Shown: positions 5,773 to 9,673 of the stretch, one piece after another
Position numbering within the stretch: the stretch's first letter is position 1
Layout of the letters: each line of letters begins with the position of its first letter
Assembly (NCBI GenBank): GCA_012521455.1
Contig: JAAYMJ010000113.1
Coordinates: 1-9,673, forward strand
Direction: 5' to 3'
DNA: 9,673 nucleotides
DNA from: Clostridiaceae bacterium
GTDB lineage: Bacteria; Bacillota; Clostridia; UMGS1883; JAAYMJ01
The notes under the pieces: model-generated
Told to the model about the DNA's origin: nothing
Database searches by the model: none
What the model saw: the letters and a program-made list of their open reading frames with translations, nothing else
Made by a program: the position numbers and the translations under genes

Positions 5773-7959
5773 CTATATATTTATCTGGTTATACAATTCC
5801 ATAAAACCTGCGGCGCTTAACGGCCTTGAATAGTAATAGCCCTGCAAGTAATCAATGCCCATATCCACTAATTTGTCAGCCTGAAAACTTTGTTCAACGC
5901 CTTCCGCGCAGACCTTAAACCCGAGAAGCTGTGCGTTTGTTACCATGTTTTGGACAAATTTCATAGAGTTTATGTTTCTGTCCAATGTTGAGATAATATC
6001 TTTTGAAATTTTAAAAATATCTATGGGCAGCTTGCTTAAGGTGTCCACAGTTGCGCTTTCATCGCCAAAGTTATCAAGGCTTACCTTTACGCCCAAAGTT
6101 TTTATCGCCTCAAGTTTTTTAGAGATTTCGTCCATGTCATCCAAATCGCCGCAGCGCGACACTTCAATTACCACATTGTTCGGGTTCACCTTAGTTTCAG
6201 TGACCGCTTTAAAAATGCCATCCATAAACATGGGCCCTGAAATTTGGCAAATACTGAAGTTCACGCTTGCCCAGAAATTGGGGTTTTCTTCACTGTTCCA
6301 TTTCCTGATTTGAAGGCAGGCCCTTCTTAAAATCCACTCCCCTAGGGCTGCCATAATATCATATTTTTCCGCTATCGGCAAAAACTCATCAGGCATTATA
6401 ACGCCAAGTTCCGGGTCATTCCAGCGGGTAAGCACTTCAGCCCCGACAATCTTATAATCCTTGTCAACAATGGGCTGGAAGTTTAGCTCAAAATTGGAAA
6501 AACCCGATACCGCTTCTTCAAAAAGTTTTCTTTCAATGGGGAGAAGTTTTTTGGTGTCTACGGGGATAACCCCCTGCCCGATAAGGCTAATCCTTTCAAT
6601 CCTGTTTTTCTTATCCGCCTCTTCTTTTAGCTTTTTGAATATTTCAATTAGCACCGCCAAAAATACGCCAAGGGCTAATCCTGCCGCAATCGCAAAGGCA
6701 AGCACGCTTTTTTTCGACAAGCTTGCCCATGATTCCACCGGGGACACGAAGGTTAAAAACTGGGCGCCCTTTTGCATATTGTAATCGTTTAGTGTCTGGT
6801 TTGCTATTTCAATATAACTTCTCATGTCAGCGTCAATTTTTTTGATATAGCTTTCCGCTTTTTCAATGTAGGGCTGCTTTTCCTCCGGCGTCATTGTGTC
6901 GTTTAGGTAAGACTGGACAATTTGCCTGTAATATTCCACGTCATTCCTGTAATTTGCGGCCTCCACCGCGCTGTCCACATATTTTAGCATAATTTCATCG
7001 TATGTGGTCAAAATGTTGTCAGGCATTTTAGAGCTACTGATAATCTTATCGGCGCTTTCTTTGATGGGCTGGCTTGCGCTTTCTTTTTTCCCCTCTTTGT
7101 ACTCATTGTAAAACTCATATAAAATCTTGTTTGAAGTAGTGGCTTCCTCTTGTTTTTTCTGGCTTGTCAGGCTTAGGTTTTCAATCTTATACTGGTACTT
7201 TTTAATAAGCATTTCCTTGTTTTTAGATAATTTCCCAACCCTGACATTTGCATACAGCTTTGAATAATCCGTGCTCCAAAGGTTTGAAAAGTAAAACGCC
7301 AAATCAGAAAACCTAAGGCCTGTTTTTGGCGAGCGGAAGTTTGGCTCCTGGTTTTTTAAGCTGTTTAGCGTGTTTACGATTTCCGAAAGCTGCCCGTCAA
7401 AAAGCTCACAAATTTCCATGTAGTCATAATTTGAATAGTCCAGATTGGAAAATATGTTTTGAATTTTCCTCTGCCCTGTGTATGTCTGCATAAAATAATC
7501 ATCGTAACTTTCCAAAAGCTTGTTTAAAAAGATTTTGCCGTATTCGCTGCCCCATGAGCCGGGGTATACGAATTTAATCGTAAATTCCGTAGGATTATAT
7601 ACAAAATCCTCCCCTTTTTCAGTCAAGGCCTTTTGCTTTTCCCTTGTGACCTCGTCAATAAAGGGGGAAATGGTTATGGAATTTCTGATTTTTTCAACGC
7701 TTGTGTTTAAATTCAAGCTTGAAATCGCCCCCTCAATTACGATGGGGGAAATGATTTCATAAGCGTCAAGCTTTTCCCCTTTGGGGTTTTTCCCTTCCTT
7801 TGCCTCCTCAAAGGTGTATTTTATAACCACGGAAGCGGTATAAGTCTGGCCTTTGTAGAGAAAATACTGGCTTAATATGGAGCAGATAACAACAACTATT
7901 AAAATCATTTTTATATGCTTTTTTAAATACTCCAAAAACTCAATAATGGTAATTGACAT
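5773..7959 (-). CDS. Wzz-like polysaccharide co-polymerase fused to a C-terminal EAL (c-di-GMP) domain
   Basis: This 728-residue protein has helix TM1 at about 17-35, a long extracytoplasmic region (36-415) with helical, coiled-coil-prone segments, and TM2 at about 417-441 after SPVESWASLSKKS. That matches the two-helix Wzz/CpsC topology, with both ends in the cytoplasm. Residues about 475-728 form an EAL domain: FQPIV then AEVLTRW (E508), VNFSICQ (N567), VIEVSRCG (E599), SLDNFG (D629, N630), IFKISK (K650), CAEGVEQ (E686) and YLQGYYYSRP (Q706). Spacings from E599 onward equal those of characterised EAL enzymes. The second Asp of DDFG is Asn (N630), and the Glu three residues after E599 is Arg (R602), so hydrolysis may be weak or absent while c-di-GMP binding could remain. 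It follows its paralogue by 16 bp, with AAAGGGGG as ribosome site. No GGDEF domain or kinase is present. Its likely job is control of polysaccharide assembly by c-di-GMP (inference). Confidence 0.92.
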   Translation of the reverse strand: MSITIIEFLEYLKKHIKMILIVVVICSILSQYFLYKGQTYTASVVIKYTFEEAKEGKNPKGEKLDAYEIISPIVIEGAISSLNLNTSVEKIRNSITISPFIDEVTREKQKALTEKGEDFVYNPTEFTIKFVYPGSWGSEYGKIFLNKLLESYDDYFMQTYTGQRKIQNIFSNLDYSNYDYMEICELFDGQLSEIVNTLNSLKNQEPNFRSPKTGLRFSDLAFYFSNLWSTDYSKLYANVRVGKLSKNKEMLIKKYQYKIENLSLTSQKKQEEATTSNKILYEFYNEYKEGKKESASQPIKESADKIISSSKMPDNILTTYDEIMLKYVDSAVEAANYRNDVEYYRQIVQSYLNDTMTPEEKQPYIEKAESYIKKIDADMRSYIEIANQTLNDYNMQKGAQFLTFVSPVESWASLSKKSVLAFAIAAGLALGVFLAVLIEIFKKLKEEADKKNRIERISLIGQGVIPVDTKKLLPIERKLFEEAVSGFSNFELNFQPIVDKDYKIVGAEVLTRWNDPELGVIMPDEFLPIAEKYDIMAALGEWILRRACLQIRKWNSEENPNFWASVNFSICQISGPMFMDGIFKAVTETKVNPNNVVIEVSRCGDLDDMDEISKKLEAIKTLGVKVSLDNFGDESATVDTLSKLPIDIFKISKDIISTLDRNINSMKFVQNMVTNAQLLGFKVCAEGVEQSFQADKLVDMGIDYLQGYYYSRPLSAAGFMELYNQINI

Positions 7960-7975
7960 ATTATCCGCCCCCTTT

Positions 7976-9355
7976 CTAAATCCCTACAGCCTTTTTGCCA
8001 TTTATTTTTTTAGTGTTTTCAACTTTTCTTCTGCTGGTTAAGAAATAGTAAAGGTCAATTAAAAACATGCTTGCTACAAAAATAATTCCCGCATTAACAA
8101 AAAGCCTCAATGACACATAGTTTTTCTCAGACACGGTCAAGCGCACATAATCGTTGGATCTGGTCCTTAAATAGTCATCAACTGTGATATTCGCGCTTTC
8201 AAAAAGCTTTTGGCTCTCTTCTTTAATCGCCTTAACAAGGCTGTCTGCCTGGTTAAACAGCCTTTCCCTCTCTGCCGGGTCTGGGCCGTTTTGGTACTCG
8301 GAAATCTTCCATTGGTTGTTTTCAATATCCTTTAAATAGCTTCCAGCCAAAACCCCCGCTTCCAGCGCCCTTTTAGTCACCGTGTCATAGGCGGTTTTGG
8401 GGCGGGCCTGATACAGCCCTATATTTTCATCAATGCCCGCGATTACGATATTTTCCTCAAAGGTGTGGTCGTAATCCCGCATTGCCTGGTTTGCGATATT
8501 TGCTTCTTCCAGCTTTTTGACGTATTTTAAATGGTCCCTTTCTATCTGGGTCTGCAGTTTATTTATCAAATCCTGCGGGCTTTTTGAAATCCGGCTTGAT
8601 GAAACATAGCTTTTTAAATTTGAGATTTTTACGTCCCTGAAGGACTGAAGGCTTGAGATTAAGTCGTTAAAGGATAGCCCCGTGCTTGGGGACCTGAATG
8701 TCTCGCTTTCCTTGTTTTTCGCCCTCAAATACTCAATGCACATGCTCACCATTTTGTCGTAAATATCCGCAATTTCAATATAGTCATAGGAATCCACGTC
8801 AATGGTGCCTGTAATTTTGGGAATTATGTTCATTTCGGTGTGCTCATTCATGAAAAATTCCTTATAGCTTGCAAACAGCGAGTCCAATAAGATTTCATTG
8901 TCCACATTGGGTATCAGGCCAAAGAGCTTTTCATAATTTGAAATTTCAAACACCCTGTTTGGGAGAATTTTAATAACGTATTCATTCGTAAAATAAACAT
9001 AATCCTGCCCTTGGTTTCTTGCGCTTGTAACGCGGTCCTGAACAGAATCCGCCAGATAATCGTCCACAAGAATATGATTTCTTATGGCCTCAGTGTCAAT
9101 TTCCTGCCCTGTCTTTTCACCATACAGCTTTGCGGTATTCAATAATACCCTGTCGGACAAAATGTCATAAATATTGAAACGGGAACCATCGGGGTATAGT
9201 CCTTTTTCCGAATTCGGGTAAATAAACGAAATCACCGCGGACTGAGTGAAATGCGCGTTAAAAACCGCGTAGCCTATGTATAACAGCGCCAAAATCAGCG
9301 AAGTTATTGTAATCCGGTATTTTTTTGATAAAAACACCCTTAATAGTTCAGTCAT
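7976..9355 (-). CDS. Wzz-like polysaccharide co-polymerase paralogue with short cytoplasmic tail
   Basis: This 459-residue protein has TM1 at about 13-33, an extracytoplasmic region of about 380 residues, TM2 at about 416-439, and a short basic tail (SRRKVENTKKINGKK). It is a paralogue of the next gene. GQDYVYFTNEYVIKI aligns with GEDFVYNPTEFTIKF at the same residue numbers (116-130). SYDYIEIADIYD matches NYDYMEICELFD, and TFRSPSTGLSFNDL matches NFRSPKTGLRFSDL, with equal 30-residue spacing between these two blocks in each protein. It differs mainly in lacking the EAL domain. The topology and operon suggest a role in chain-length control or polymerase regulation, perhaps in a mixed oligomer with the EAL-bearing partner. 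The extracytoplasmic part is longer than in most Wzz proteins, so membership in the classical family is probable, not certain. The ribosome site is weak (TGGGGGAA). Confidence 0.82.
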   Translation of the reverse strand: MTELLRVFLSKKYRITITSLILALLYIGYAVFNAHFTQSAVISFIYPNSEKGLYPDGSRFNIYDILSDRVLLNTAKLYGEKTGQEIDTEAIRNHILVDDYLADSVQDRVTSARNQGQDYVYFTNEYVIKILPNRVFEISNYEKLFGLIPNVDNEILLDSLFASYKEFFMNEHTEMNIIPKITGTIDVDSYDYIEIADIYDKMVSMCIEYLRAKNKESETFRSPSTGLSFNDLISSLQSFRDVKISNLKSYVSSSRISKSPQDLINKLQTQIERDHLKYVKKLEEANIANQAMRDYDHTFEENIVIAGIDENIGLYQARPKTAYDTVTKRALEAGVLAGSYLKDIENNQWKISEYQNGPDPAERERLFNQADSLVKAIKEESQKLFESANITVDDYLRTRSNDYVRLTVSEKNYVSLRLFVNAGIIFVASMFLIDLYYFLTSRRKVENTKKINGKKAVGI

Positions 9356-9423
9356 TTTTCCATTCCCCCATTTCCAATATTTGTTAGTGTTTGTATCTTA
9401 AAACCTGGGTTTTGCGTTTTGTT

Positions 9424-9673
9424 TTAAACCAGACTGTAAAAACTTTCCACATCAAAAGAAAAGTCCCTTTCACATATACTTCTTTTAAGTTTACAATAAA
9501 ATTCTTTATCTGTATACAGTTTATATATTCCATTATATATGGATTCTGCCGTACAATCCGCCACAAGCCCGTCGTAATTGTCTTTTACCTGCTCACGGGC
9601 GGTAAGGTAATTTGTAACCAACACTACAACGCCAAGCATTTGAGCCTCGGTAACCGAAACGGGCAGCCCTTCG
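9424..9673 (-). CDS. Family 4 (GT-B) glycosyltransferase, C-terminal fragment (5' part outside window)
   Basis: Only the last 82 or so residues are present; the frame is open to the right edge. They begin with EGLPVSVTEAQMLG, which holds the E-x7-E motif of GT4 enzymes, where the two Glu contact the donor nucleotide and sugar. VLVTNYLTAREQVKDNYDGLVAD follows, matching the usual end of the donor-binding Rossmann domain (EQ, then GLL/V). A short helical tail closes the protein. It would add a sugar to the growing repeat unit in the cytoplasm; donor and acceptor are unknown. A 68-bp gap separates it from the first Wzz-like gene. Confidence 0.9.
   Translation of the reverse strand, partial: EGLPVSVTEAQMLGVVVLVTNYLTAREQVKDNYDGLVADCTAESIYNGIYKLYTDKEFYCKLKRSICERDFSFDVESFYSLV

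Noticed and set aside
5945..6313. Plus-strand ORF of 122 codons
   Set aside because: Antisense to the EAL domain, whose motifs and spacings are clearly conserved on the minus strand.
9400..9413. Palindrome AAAACCTGGGTTTT-like hairpin between the GT4 and first Wzz-like genes as a terminator
   Set aside because: The stem is only about 5 A/T-rich pairs, with no T-run on the minus strand after it; it would not terminate transcription, and the genes read as one operon.

Overview
The window looks like part of the chromosome of a low-to-moderate GC, Gram-positive-type anaerobe of the Clostridia. I base this on AT-rich codon use, strong AGGAGG-like ribosome binding sites, an intrinsic-terminator c-di-GMP-I riboswitch, and CpsC/YveK-like chain-length proteins. 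I cannot name a species. Every gene I can support is on the minus strand, so transcription runs from high to low coordinates.

From 9673 down to 1323 lies a tightly packed exopolysaccharide or capsule operon that enters the window from the right. Its order is: the C-terminal end of a GT4 glycosyltransferase (9424-9673, partial); two paralogous Wzz-like polysaccharide co-polymerases (7976-9355 and 5773-7959), the second carrying a cytoplasmic EAL domain; a membrane-anchored metallophosphoesterase split by an in-frame TAA (4883-5746); a GT2 glycosyltransferase (3924-4871); a Wzx-type flippase (2404-3927); and a polysaccharide pyruvyl transferase (1323-2426). Gaps are short or genes overlap. Together they would elongate a lipid-linked repeat unit, decorate it, flip it, and control polymer length. 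No Wzy polymerase, initiating phosphoglycosyl transferase or tyrosine kinase is visible; they may lie upstream, outside the window.

From 1326 down to 1 is a separate transcription unit. A perfect-consensus sigma-A promoter (TTGACA, 17 nt, TATAAT) has its -35 box over the stop codon of the pyruvyl transferase gene. It drives a c-di-GMP-I (GEMM-I) riboswitch with an intrinsic terminator, followed by a secreted protein with a DUF7305-like beta-rich domain, a proline-rich linker and a Tyr/Gly-rich segment that runs off the left edge.

The most interesting point is that c-di-GMP appears twice. A riboswitch controls the surface protein, and an EAL domain is fused to the co-polymerase of the adjacent polysaccharide operon. 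The EAL domain keeps its substrate-binding framework but has lost two residues important for catalysis, so it may be a receptor and not a phosphodiesterase. The locus could be a c-di-GMP-responsive matrix module acting at both transcription and polymer assembly; this is inference from sequence only.
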